Part shown: piece after piece, positions 1 to 9,165 of the stretch
How the letters are laid out: every line of letters starts with the position of its first letter
Position numbering within the stretch: the first letter of the stretch is position 1
From: Allomuricauda sp. M10
Lineage (GTDB): Bacteria > Bacteroidota > Bacteroidia > Flavobacteriales > Flavobacteriaceae
Direction: 5' to 3'
NCBI RefSeq assembly: GCF_020782875.1
Contig: NZ_JAJGBN010000001.1
Location: forward strand, 186,001-250,000
Length of the DNA stretch: 64,000 bases
Program-made: the position numbers and the translations under genes
The notes under the pieces: model-generated
Databases searched by the model: none
The model's input: the letters and a program-made list of their open reading frames with translations, nothing else
Told to the model about the DNA's origin: nothing

Positions 1-2
1 TT

Positions 3-1946
3 ACAATGATCTGTGCATTTGGTTGCAAGAATAAAGAGATTGTAGTCGAGACTGAAGCTGATGTTGCAACTATGGATGGGTATCCTATTGAGGCCATCAA
101 TATCAGAAACATCAAATTAAAGGATGAATTCTGGTTGCCCATTATTGAAAGGGTTCAAAAAAAGACCATTGAATACGCCATTGCCAAATGCCAGGAAGAA
201 GGACGTTTTGACAACTTCCTGATCGCCGGCGGGGAAATGCCTGGAGAGGTAAAAGGAGCCATGCCCTTTGATGATACCGATGTGTACAAGATCATTGAGG
301 GGGCTTCCAATTCGTTGATCAGTGCACCCAACCCAGAACTTGAAAAATTGATCGACTCCTTGGTGTCCATCATAAAAGTAGGTCAGGAATCGGATGGTTA
401 CTTGACCACATGGAGGACCATCAACCCGGCAAAACCGCCTGCAAAATGGGTAGAGGTCAAAGAAGGAAAAAGATGGGAATCCCTTTTTATGAGCCATGAG
501 CTGTACAACGCCGGCCACTTGTACGAGGCCGCCGTGGTACATTTCAAAGCAACCGGAAAACGCAACTTTTTGGACATCGCCATTAAAAATGCCGATCTTA
601 TGGTGAAAACTTTTGGGGATGGTGAAGGCAAGATTGCTGCCGTTCCCGGTCACCAGATCATAGAAACCGGACTTATTAAATTGTATCAGGTTACCGATAA
701 AAAGGAATACATGGATTTGGCCAAATATTTCCTTGATCATAGGGGTGATCCAGAAAACCACAAATTATTTGGACCTTATTCCCAAGACCATATTCCAGTG
801 GTTCAACAAGATGAAGTGGTTGGACATGCCGTAAGAGCTGTGTACATGTATGCCGCCATGACGGATATTGCCGCTATTGAGAAGGATACTGCCTATTTAA
901 AGGCTGTAAATGCCCTTTGGGACAATATGGTGAACAAAAAAATGTATGTTACGGGTGGAATCGGGGCCTTGCATGAAGGTGAAGCTTTCGGAGAAAATTA
1001 TGAACTGCCCAACCTAACCGCTTACAATGAAACATGTGCTGCAATCGGCGATGTATATTGGAACCACAGGTTACACAGCCTCACAGGTGATGTAAAATAC
1101 TTCGATGTTATTGAGCGGACCCTTTACAACGGATTGATTTCAGGACTTTCCTTGGATGGGCAACAATTCTTCTATCCAAATGCCTTGGAAGCTGATGGGG
1201 TCTATAAATTCAACCAAGGATCATGTACCCGTTCAGATTGGTTCGATTGTTCGTGCTGCCCAACAAATATGATCAGGTTTATCCCTGCCATGCCCGGGTT
1301 GATCTATTCCAAAACAAAAAATACTTTGTTCGTGAATCTTTATGCATCCAGTGAAGCTACGGTTTCGCTTAAGGACCGTCATCTAAAGGTGCAACAGGAA
1401 ACTTCGTATCCATGGGATGGCAAGGTAAAATTGACCATAAATCCTGATCAAACGGGAGAGTTTACTTTAAAATTGAGGGTTCCTGGTTGGGCTAGAAACG
1501 AAGTGTTGCCAGGCGATTTGTATCATTTCGCATCACCAATGGATGATCAGAGCATGGTCAGCATCAACGGAGAGCAAGTAAATGCCGAGCAAAAAAATGG
1601 CTATTTCACTATTTCAAGGACCTGGCAAACAGGCGATGTGGTGGAACTGAACTTCCCCATGGAAGTTAGAAAAGTGATGGCCAGCGAGTTGGTGGCAGAG
1701 AACAAAGGTAAAATGTCCCTTGAGATTGGCCCTTTGGTGTATGCCGTTGAGGAAATGGATAACAAATCTGACTTTGACCAAATTGCCTTATACCCAAATG
1801 ATCAATTCAAGGTGGAAATGCAACCCGATCTTTTGGGAGGCGTGAATACTGTTTCCAATGAACATTTGACCGCCATTCCATACTATACCTGGTCCAACAG
1901 AGGAGTGGGTAAAATGAAGGTTTGGTTGCCTGTCAAGGAAAATTAA
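3..1946 (+). CDS. GH127 beta-L-arabinofuranosidase, lipoprotein, 5' end outside window
   Basis: Glycoside hydrolase family 127 (old DUF1680) enzyme that releases beta-L-arabinofuranose from plant or algal glycans. Numbered from the first in-window ATG (base 6), the catalytic set is visible: Glu326 in a GEAF motif, Glu342 and Cys344 in NETCA, and Cys417/Cys418 in DCSCCPTN. In characterised GH127 enzymes these carry the acid/base, the zinc site and the cysteine nucleophile. The first residues (ICAFGC) look like the end of a lipoprotein signal peptide with the lipidated cysteine at residue 7. The true start is therefore probably some 10-15 codons upstream, outside the window, and the frame is open to the edge. 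It is the first visible gene of the arabinose operon, 20 bp before the GH51 gene. Confidence 0.9.
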   Translation, partial: TMICAFGCKNKEIVVETEADVATMDGYPIEAINIRNIKLKDEFWLPIIERVQKKTIEYAIAKCQEEGRFDNFLIAGGEMPGEVKGAMPFDDTDVYKIIEGASNSLISAPNPELEKLIDSLVSIIKVGQESDGYLTTWRTINPAKPPAKWVEVKEGKRWESLFMSHELYNAGHLYEAAVVHFKATGKRNFLDIAIKNADLMVKTFGDGEGKIAAVPGHQIIETGLIKLYQVTDKKEYMDLAKYFLDHRGDPENHKLFGPYSQDHIPVVQQDEVVGHAVRAVYMYAAMTDIAAIEKDTAYLKAVNALWDNMVNKKMYVTGGIGALHEGEAFGENYELPNLTAYNETCAAIGDVYWNHRLHSLTGDVKYFDVIERTLYNGLISGLSLDGQQFFYPNALEADGVYKFNQGSCTRSDWFDCSCCPTNMIRFIPAMPGLIYSKTKNTLFVNLYASSEATVSLKDRHLKVQQETSYPWDGKVKLTINPDQTGEFTLKLRVPGWARNEVLPGDLYHFASPMDDQSMVSINGEQVNAEQKNGYFTISRTWQTGDVVELNFPMEVRKVMASELVAENKGKMSLEIGPLVYAVEEMDNKSDFDQIALYPNDQFKVEMQPDLLGGVNTVSNEHLTAIPYYTWSNRGVGKMKVWLPVKEN

Positions 1947-1966
1947 GGGGACCCAAAAAGAATCAA

Positions 1967-3985
1967 ATGAGAACACCATGTCAAAATTTGGTCGTTGTTT
2001 GGGTATTGATTGTTGGTTTTTTGGGCTGTAAGGACCAGGGAGCCAATACATCTGAACCATCGCATGCCACATTGGATCGTAATTTGATGGTTGACCTTAA
2101 GGATACAGGCATCAAGATTCAACCCACCATGTACGGTATCTTTTTTGAAGATATCAATTTTGCTGCGGATGGAGGTTTGTATGCCGAGATGATCAAGAAC
2201 CGCTCGTTTGAGTTCACCTTGCCCAAAACGGGTTGGATGGAACCGAATAGCGACCGACATTCCTACAACAACCAGTCAGGGATCATGTCCGTGGTAAAAT
2301 ATGGAGGTGAAGGAGCCAACCATAATTTTGCCCGGGTTGAGGTAAAGGATCCTCAAGGGTATGTGTTGATCAACGAAGGATTTAGGGGTATGGGTGTCCA
2401 CGAAGGCGCCCAATATGACCTCTCCCTGAAGGCAGCTAAACATTTGGGCGACATCACCAAAATCCATTTTCAAATAGTGGATTCTTTGGGCCAGGTATTG
2501 GGGGAAACCACAATTCTTCCCGATAATAAGGATTGGAAAACCTATAATGCCAGTTTCACGGTTTCCAAAACGGAAATGAAGGCCAAGGCCAAGATTACTT
2601 TCGAAGGAAAAGGAGAAATCGACTTGGATATGATTTCCCTTTTTCCAAAAGATACCTGGAAGGGTAGGGAGAAAGGTCTTCGGAAGGATTTGGTCCAATT
2701 GTTGGCCGATTTAAATCCAGGTTTTCTTCGTTTTCCAGGAGGCTGTATTGTAGAAGGACGGACCTTGGAACGCCGATATCAATGGAAAAAGACAGTGGGT
2801 GATATTGAGGATAGGGAAATTTTGATCAACCGATGGAACACCGAATTTGCACACAGACCGGCCCCGGATTACTACCAAAGTTTTGGGCTGGGATTCTTTG
2901 AATATTTTCAATTGTCCGAGGATATCGGAGCTCAACCCCTTCCTATTTTGGGTTGCGGAATTGCCTGTCAGTTCAATACTGGGGAGTTGGTGCCTATGGA
3001 TCAATTGGACCCCTATGTTCAGGATGCCCTTGATCTTATTGAGTTTGCCAATGGCAATGTTAACACAGCTTGGGGAAAAGTAAGGGTCGAGATGGGTCAC
3101 CCGGAACCTTTTAACATGAAATATATCGGTATTGGAAATGAACAATGGGGTCCTGCCTATATTGAAAGGTACATGGCGTTCGAGCAGGCCATCAAATCCA
3201 AATATCCTGAAATAGTGATTGTTTCGGGCAGTGGACCTTTCCCTGACGGCGATTATTTTGAATACGGTTGGGACCAACTTAAAAAGTTGAACGCCGAAAT
3301 TGTGGACGAACATTATTACCGTCCCCCACAATGGTTCAGGGAGAATGCAGATCGTTATGATAGTTACGACCGAAACGGACCCAAGGTTTTTGCAGGGGAG
3401 TATGCCGCGCAAAGTGTGGCCATTGCAAGTCCGGAAAACAGGAACAACTGGGATTGTGCCCTTTCTGAAGCTGCTTTCATGACAGGTTTGGAGCGCAATG
3501 CCGATGTGGTCTATTTAACCTCTTACGCTCCATTGATGGCCCATGAGGAAGGTTGGCAATGGACCCCGGACATGATTTGGTTCAATAATCTACAGTCATT
3601 TGGGACCGCAAATTACCAGGTCCAAAAAATGTATTCCACAAATGCAGGTACCGATCTTTTGTCCATTTCTGAAAATGGAGAAAAATTGATCGGTCAAGGT
3701 GGGCTTTATGCCTCAGTGGTCAAGGATTCATATACTGGCGAAATCATCATCAAGGTGGTAAACACATCAAAGGGACAACAACAAATGCATATCTCTTTTG
3801 GTAATAAATCACTCAAAGGCAAAGTTGAGGTTTTGACTTTGGCTATGGATGACCTTCAGGCGGAAAATTCCTTCGCCGATCCATTTAATATCAGCCCTCT
3901 AGAAAGCACCTTCCAACTGGGAGGAGAAGCTTTGGAAGCTATTGTTCCATCGCAGGCATTTGTAATTTATAAAATCAATATTTAA
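1967..3985 (+). CDS. GH51 alpha-L-arabinofuranosidase, lipoprotein
   Basis: Family 51 arabinofuranosidase that removes alpha-L-arabinofuranosyl side chains. The ATG at 1967 is chosen over an in-frame TTG at 1922 because it gives a clean lipoprotein signal (hydrophobic stretch, then LGC at about residue 24) and avoids overlapping GH127. After a beta-sandwich, CBM4-like N-terminal region comes the (beta/alpha)8 barrel with the RFPGGC motif, the acid/base Glu392 in GIGNEQWG, and the nucleophile Glu478 in GEYAA. A C-terminal beta domain follows. With the preceding GH127 lipoprotein it would supply free L-arabinose from both anomeric linkages at the cell surface or in the periplasm. About 50 bp separate it from araB. 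Confidence 0.93.
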   Translation: MRTPCQNLVVVWVLIVGFLGCKDQGANTSEPSHATLDRNLMVDLKDTGIKIQPTMYGIFFEDINFAADGGLYAEMIKNRSFEFTLPKTGWMEPNSDRHSYNNQSGIMSVVKYGGEGANHNFARVEVKDPQGYVLINEGFRGMGVHEGAQYDLSLKAAKHLGDITKIHFQIVDSLGQVLGETTILPDNKDWKTYNASFTVSKTEMKAKAKITFEGKGEIDLDMISLFPKDTWKGREKGLRKDLVQLLADLNPGFLRFPGGCIVEGRTLERRYQWKKTVGDIEDREILINRWNTEFAHRPAPDYYQSFGLGFFEYFQLSEDIGAQPLPILGCGIACQFNTGELVPMDQLDPYVQDALDLIEFANGNVNTAWGKVRVEMGHPEPFNMKYIGIGNEQWGPAYIERYMAFEQAIKSKYPEIVIVSGSGPFPDGDYFEYGWDQLKKLNAEIVDEHYYRPPQWFRENADRYDSYDRNGPKVFAGEYAAQSVAIASPENRNNWDCALSEAAFMTGLERNADVVYLTSYAPLMAHEEGWQWTPDMIWFNNLQSFGTANYQVQKMYSTNAGTDLLSISENGEKLIGQGGLYASVVKDSYTGEIIIKVVNTSKGQQQMHISFGNKSLKGKVEVLTLAMDDLQAENSFADPFNISPLESTFQLGGEALEAIVPSQAFVIYKINI

Positions 3986-4035
3986 ATAAAATTTATCTTT
4001 TGGATAAGTTCATAATTGAAGGATAGTTAAGAAGA

Positions 4036-5712
4036 ATGAAAAAGTATGTAATAGGATTGGATTATGGTTCGGATTCCGTGAGAGCGGTTCTGATCGATTC
4101 TCAAAATGGTGCGGAACTGGCCTCGGAGGTATTTTGGTACCCACGATGGAAGGAACAGAAATACTGTAGGCCCGAGATCAATCAGTTTCGTCAGCATCCA
4201 TTGGACCATATTGAAGGATTGGAACATACGGTGAAATCAGTAGTGGAACAAAGTGGCGTGGATCCAGAAACCGTACGTGGCATTTGTATCGACACCACAG
4301 GTTCTTCACCCATGCCCATAACCAAAGATGGTACCCCATTGGCCATGATAAAAAGATTTGAGGAAAACCCGAATGCCATGATGGTGCTTTGGAAAGACCA
4401 TACAGCCGTTGAGGAAGCCAATGAAATCAATGAACTGGCACGGACTTGGGGAGGTGAGGATTACACTAAATTTGAAGGGGGTATCTATTCCTCAGAATGG
4501 TTTTGGGCCAAGATATTGCATGTGGCACGGGAAGATAAAAACGTGGTAGCCAACACCTACACTTGGATGGAACATTGTGATTTTATCACCTATCTCATTG
4601 CCGATGATAAAGACCTTACTACCTTTAAAAGAAGTAGATGCGCTGCTGGGCACAAGTCCATGTGGCATGAGAGCTGGGGTGGATTGCCCAGCAAGGATTT
4701 TTTGAAAAGGCTCGATCCCTATTTGGCTGATTTACGCGATAACCTTTATGATGAAACCTTTACCTCCGATCAAGTAGCGGGCTATTTGAACCAGGAATGG
4801 GCAAAGCGATTGGGATTGACCACCAAAACGGTTGTCGCCGTGGGTACTTTTGATGCGCATGCTGGCGCTGTGGGTGCCAAGGTGGATCATCACGCTTTGG
4901 TTAGGGTGATGGGTACCAGTACGTGTGATATTATGGTGTCCTCCAACGAGGCGGTGGGCGATAAAACGGTGAAAGGCATTTGTGGTCAGGTTGATGGTTC
5001 CGTAATCCCAGGTATGGTAGGTTTGGAAGCCGGCCAATCTGCTTTTGGTGATGTATTGGCTTGGTTCAAAAATGTGTTGGAATGGCCATTGGAAAATTTG
5101 GTCATGACATCTTCCGTTTTGTCCGATCAGCAAAAAAAGGATTTGAAGGATGAAATGGAGTCCAAATTTATCAGGACGTTGGCCGAGCAGGCGGAACAGA
5201 TTCCGCTAACGGAAACTGTACCGGTTGCCTTGGATTGGGTAAATGGCCGAAGAACACCGGATGCCAATCAAGAATTGAAAAGTGCAATCATGGGATTATC
5301 CCTAGGAACCAAGGCCCCCCATATTTTCAAAGCCTTGGTGAATGCCATTTGTTTTGGGGCCAAAATGATCGTGGATCGCTTTGAGGATGAAGGAGTGAAA
5401 ATTGAAACGGTCATCGGTATTGGGGGTGTGGCCAGAAAGTCCCCTTTCATCATGCAGACCTTGGCCAACGTGTTGAACATGCCCATAAAAGTGGCCGAGT
5501 CGGACCAAGCTCCGGCATTGGGTGCTGCAATTTATGCCGCTGTTGCATCGGGCATTTACAATAATGTTATCGATGCCAGTAAAGTAATGGGCAGTGATTT
5601 TGAAGCAGAATATTTTCCGCAAGCATCCCAAGTAGAGGTGTATTCCAAGTTGATGGAAGCCTATAAAAAACTGGGAACGTTTGTGGAAGATCAAACCAAT
5701 AAAAAGAAATAA
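4036..5712 (+). CDS. araB: Ribulokinase
   Basis: FGGY-family sugar kinase that phosphorylates L-ribulose with ATP, the second step of bacterial L-arabinose breakdown in the cytosol. The N-terminal ATPase fold starts GLDYGSDSVRAVLID, and the C-terminal domain carries the GGVARKSPF and ALGAAIYAA segments typical of AraB. The 558-residue length matches the family. It is followed after only 3 bp by araD and then araA. The order araB-araD-araA, together with the AraB-specific sequence, separates it from xylulokinase and glycerol kinase. No signal peptide is present. Confidence 0.95.
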   Translation: MKKYVIGLDYGSDSVRAVLIDSQNGAELASEVFWYPRWKEQKYCRPEINQFRQHPLDHIEGLEHTVKSVVEQSGVDPETVRGICIDTTGSSPMPITKDGTPLAMIKRFEENPNAMMVLWKDHTAVEEANEINELARTWGGEDYTKFEGGIYSSEWFWAKILHVAREDKNVVANTYTWMEHCDFITYLIADDKDLTTFKRSRCAAGHKSMWHESWGGLPSKDFLKRLDPYLADLRDNLYDETFTSDQVAGYLNQEWAKRLGLTTKTVVAVGTFDAHAGAVGAKVDHHALVRVMGTSTCDIMVSSNEAVGDKTVKGICGQVDGSVIPGMVGLEAGQSAFGDVLAWFKNVLEWPLENLVMTSSVLSDQQKKDLKDEMESKFIRTLAEQAEQIPLTETVPVALDWVNGRRTPDANQELKSAIMGLSLGTKAPHIFKALVNAICFGAKMIVDRFEDEGVKIETVIGIGGVARKSPFIMQTLANVLNMPIKVAESDQAPALGAAIYAAVASGIYNNVIDASKVMGSDFEAEYFPQASQVEVYSKLMEAYKKLGTFVEDQTNKKK

Positions 5713-5715
5713 CCA

Positions 5716-6417
5716 ATGAGCTCAAAATACAAATCGCTCAAAGAGGAATGCTACGAAGCCAATATGGAACTCAATGCCTTGGGATTGGTGATCTACACCT
5801 TTGGGAATGTGAGTGCCGTAGATCGAGATCAAGCGGTTTTTGCCATTAAACCGAGCGGAGTTCCTTATGAAACTTTAAAACCCGAGGATATGGTTATCCT
5901 CGATTATGATAACAATGTGGTGGAAGGTAACTTAAGACCTTCATCCGACACCAAAACCCATAGCTATCTATATAAAAACTGGGAAAATATTGGGGGAGTG
6001 GCCCATACCCATGCCATGTACTCCGTTTCATGGGCGCAGGCACAAAGGGACATCCCTATTTTTGGTACCACCCACGCGGATCACCTGACCCAAGACATTC
6101 CCTGTGCCCCACCAATGGCCGATGCCTTGATCGAGGGGAACTACGAACACAATACCGGAATCCAGATTTTGGATTGTTTCAAGGAAAGGAACTTGGACTA
6201 TAACGAGGTGGAGATGGTATTGATCGGAAACCACGGTCCCTTTGCCTGGGGAAAGAATGCGGCCAAGGCCGTTTACAACACCAAAGTTTTGGAAACTGTG
6301 GCGCAGATGGCCTATCTCACGCTTCAGATCAATCCGAATGCACCTAGATTAAAAGATTCACTGATAAAAAAACACTACGAGCGTAAACATGGCAAAAATG
6401 CCTATTACGGTCAATAA
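5716..6417 (+). CDS. araD: L-ribulose-5-phosphate 4-epimerase
   Basis: Class II aldolase-fold, metal-dependent epimerase converting L-ribulose 5-phosphate to D-xylulose 5-phosphate, which enters the pentose phosphate pathway. It shows the zinc-binding HTHAMYS motif near residues 97-99 and the later GNHGPFAWG histidine, with the THADH segment typical of AraD between them. The 233-residue length is normal. It starts 3 bp after araB and ends 16 bp before araA, so translation is probably coupled. Related fuculose and rhamnulose aldolases share the fold, but the neighbours settle the assignment. Confidence 0.95.
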   Translation: MSSKYKSLKEECYEANMELNALGLVIYTFGNVSAVDRDQAVFAIKPSGVPYETLKPEDMVILDYDNNVVEGNLRPSSDTKTHSYLYKNWENIGGVAHTHAMYSVSWAQAQRDIPIFGTTHADHLTQDIPCAPPMADALIEGNYEHNTGIQILDCFKERNLDYNEVEMVLIGNHGPFAWGKNAAKAVYNTKVLETVAQMAYLTLQINPNAPRLKDSLIKKHYERKHGKNAYYGQ

Positions 6418-6433
6418 TATAATGTAATTCTAA

Positions 6434-7939
6434 ATGAAAATAGCTAATAAAGAAATCTGGTTTGTAACAGGTAGCCAACATTTGTACGGGCCAGAAACCT
6501 TGAAACAAGTTGCCGACAATTCAAGGAATATTGTAGATGGATTGAATGGGTCTGGCAAACTACCATTGACCTTGGTTTTTAAACCAGTGGTGACCACCCC
6601 TCAAGAAATTTTGTCCTTGTGCAGGGAAGCCAGTAATCAGGAAAGCTGCATCGGAATTGTGGCATGGATGCATACTTTTTCACCTTCAAAAATGTGGATT
6701 GCCGGACTCTCAGTTTTGAGCAAGCCCCTGTGCCACCTACATACCCAGTTCAATGCCGAGATTCCTTGGAACAGCATCGATATGGATTTTATGAACCTGA
6801 ACCAAGCGGCCCATGGGGATCGTGAATTTGGGTTTCTGATGTCACGTATGCGAAAAAACCGCAAAATAGTGGTTGGTCATTGGAAAAGTGAAAGGGTACA
6901 ACAAAAATTGGGTGTATTTGCTCGAGTAGCGTTGGGTGTAGATGAACTCAAGCATATGAAAGTGGCCCGTTTTGGCGACAATATGCGTGAAGTGGCTGTG
7001 ACCGAAGGCGATAAAGTGGCCGCCCAAGTACGTTTTGGTGTCGCTGTAAATGGATATGACTCATCAGACATTACCGATCGTTTGGACAGCATCGGTCAAA
7101 AGGCCATCGATAGTCTTGTGGAAGAATATGAATCCAGCTATACTTTGTCTTCATCCCTTCAAAAAAATGGTGCCCAAAGGGATTCCCTTTTGGAAGCTGC
7201 CAAGATTGAATTGGCCATGCGCTCCTTCTTGGAAGAAGGCGGATTCAAGGCTTTTACCGATACCTTCGAAAATTTAGGGAAACTACGTCAGTTGCCAGGT
7301 ATTGCCGTTCAGCGTTTAATGGCGGATGGTTACGGTTTTGGTGGAGAAGGCGATTGGAAAACCGCTGCCATGGTCCGCACCATGAAAGTAATGGCCGAGG
7401 GATTGGAAGGGGGCACTTCTTTCATGGAAGACTACACCTATCATTTTACGCCGGAGAGGGAATACGTTTTGGGCTCGCACATGTTGGAGATTTGTCCGTC
7501 CATCGCTAGTGGTAAACCTTCCTGCGAGGTACATCCATTGGGTATTGGCGGTAAGGAAGACCCTGTGCGTTTGGTGTTCAATTCCCCGGCAGGGAATGCC
7601 CTTAACGCCTCATTGGTGGACATGGGAAACAGGTTCCGATTGATCGTGAACGAAGTGGAAGCGGTGAAGCCAATGGCAGATTTGCCTAAACTTCCGGTAG
7701 CAAGGGTACTTTGGGATCCAAAACCGAACTTGGATATTGCAGCAACAGCTTGGATCTATGCCGGTGGCGCACATCATACGGTCTATACCCAAGCGTTGAC
7801 CACTGAATATATGGAAGATTTTGCCGATATATTTGGAATTGAACTTTTGGTGATCGATGCAGATACCAAAATCAGGAATTTCAAGGATCAATTGCACGCC
7901 AACGAAGCCTATTATCATTTGTTCCAACACGGGATGTAG
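6434..7939 (+). CDS. araA: L-arabinose isomerase
   Basis: Interconverts L-arabinose and L-ribulose, the first cytosolic step of the pathway. The four residues that hold the catalytic manganese in the E. coli enzyme have clear counterparts: Glu305 (GFGGEGDWK), Glu332 (FMEDYTYHF), His349 (GSHMLEICP) and the His447-His448 pair ([12 protein letters not shown]). The N-terminus [16 protein letters not shown] is the family signature. The 501-residue length is standard. It lies last in the araBDA block, followed after 34 bp by the aldose epimerase gene. Confidence 0.97.
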   Translation: MKIANKEIWFVTGSQHLYGPETLKQVADNSRNIVDGLNGSGKLPLTLVFKPVVTTPQEILSLCREASNQESCIGIVAWMHTFSPSKMWIAGLSVLSKPLCHLHTQFNAEIPWNSIDMDFMNLNQAAHGDREFGFLMSRMRKNRKIVVGHWKSERVQQKLGVFARVALGVDELKHMKVARFGDNMREVAVTEGDKVAAQVRFGVAVNGYDSSDITDRLDSIGQKAIDSLVEEYESSYTLSSSLQKNGAQRDSLLEAAKIELAMRSFLEEGGFKAFTDTFENLGKLRQLPGIAVQRLMADGYGFGGEGDWKTAAMVRTMKVMAEGLEGGTSFMEDYTYHFTPEREYVLGSHMLEICPSIASGKPSCEVHPLGIGGKEDPVRLVFNSPAGNALNASLVDMGNRFRLIVNEVEAVKPMADLPKLPVARVLWDPKPNLDIAATAWIYAGGAHHTVYTQALTTEYMEDFADIFGIELLVIDADTKIRNFKDQLHANEAYYHLFQHGM

Positions 7940-7973
7940 GCCAAACACAAAAATTAACGAATAAACTATAATC

Positions 7974-9158
7974 ATGAAAACAGTACAACCTTCCTTATTT
8001 TGTTTTGTTTTTCTTTTAACACTTCTAAATTTGGGATGCAAAGAGAACAAAAAGGAAAGCCAAACAGACATGGAAACCGAAAACACCTCAATGGAAAGTG
8101 ACCACATTGCTAAATCCACCTTTGGAGAAATGCCAGATGGTACTACAGTGGATAAATACACCCTAAAGAATGCCATGGGTATGGAAGTGGATGTGATTAC
8201 CTACGGGGGAATCATTACCAGATGGACCGCTCCGGATAAAAATGGAAAGTATGATGATGTAGTGCTCGGTTTTGATGACCTAAAATCCTACTTGGATGGC
8301 AATCCTTACTTTGGGGCCTTGATTGGTAGATACGGCAACCGAATTGCCAAGGGTAAATTTTCCTTGGATGGGCAAACCTATACTTTGGCCACCAATGATG
8401 GTGAAAATCATTTACATGGTGGTTTAAAGGGTTTTGATAAAGTTATCTGGGCGGCAACTCCCAAAAGTACCGATGATGGCGCCATTTTGGAATTGACCTA
8501 TACCAGTGTGGATGGGGAAGAAGGCTATCCAGGTAATTTGGATGTGAAGGTTACTTACACACTGACTGGTGACAATCAACTTGAGGTTCTTTACGAGGCG
8601 GTTACGGATAAACCGACCGTGGTAAATCTTACCCAGCACAGTTATTTCAACCTTTCTGGGGATTTTACCCAAAGTGTTCTGGACCACGAACTTTTCTTGG
8701 ATGCCGATGCATACCTTCCTGTTGATGGAGGTTTGATTCCAACAGGGGAGTTAAGACCAGTGTCAGGTACCCCTTTCGATTTTACAACATCTAAAGTGAT
8801 GGGCAAGGAAATTGGGGCCGATGATGCACAATTGAAATTGGGCAAGGGATACGATCATTGCTGGGTGTTGAATGAAGAGGAAAGTGGATTCGGACTAGCG
8901 GCTTCGGCATATCATCCTGGTACAGGAAGGGTATTGGAGGTGTATACCGATGAGCCTGGTATCCAATTTTATAGCGGTAATTTTTTAGATGGAACACTAC
9001 CTGCCCAAAAAGGCGGGGTGTACGGGCAAAGAGCCGGTTTCTGTTTGGAGACCCAGCATTATCCTGATAGTCCAAACCAACCTAGTTTCCCATCCGTCCG
9101 ATTGAATCCTGGGGAAACCTATAAAACAAAGACCACTTTTAAATTAACCACCAAATAA
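7974..9158 (+). CDS. Aldose 1-epimerase (galactose mutarotase-like), lipoprotein
   Basis: GalM-type mutarotase that interconverts alpha and beta anomers of free aldoses. A lipoprotein signal with lipobox LNLGC precedes a Ser/Glu/Thr-rich linker and then the full beta-sandwich. Diagnostic segments are GRYGNRIAKGKF, NHLHGG (catalytic His), LTQHSYFNL and the late GFCLETQHYPDSPN with the catalytic Glu. It is exported rather than cytosolic, so it probably acts on arabinose freed by the two surface arabinofuranosidases before uptake. It lies 34 bp after araA and 7 bp before the symporter. The specificity for arabinose is inferred from the operon only. Confidence 0.9.
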   Translation: MKTVQPSLFCFVFLLTLLNLGCKENKKESQTDMETENTSMESDHIAKSTFGEMPDGTTVDKYTLKNAMGMEVDVITYGGIITRWTAPDKNGKYDDVVLGFDDLKSYLDGNPYFGALIGRYGNRIAKGKFSLDGQTYTLATNDGENHLHGGLKGFDKVIWAATPKSTDDGAILELTYTSVDGEEGYPGNLDVKVTYTLTGDNQLEVLYEAVTDKPTVVNLTQHSYFNLSGDFTQSVLDHELFLDADAYLPVDGGLIPTGELRPVSGTPFDFTTSKVMGKEIGADDAQLKLGKGYDHCWVLNEEESGFGLAASAYHPGTGRVLEVYTDEPGIQFYSGNFLDGTLPAQKGGVYGQRAGFCLETQHYPDSPNQPSFPSVRLNPGETYKTKTTFKLTTK

Positions 9159-9165
9159 CAGTGCT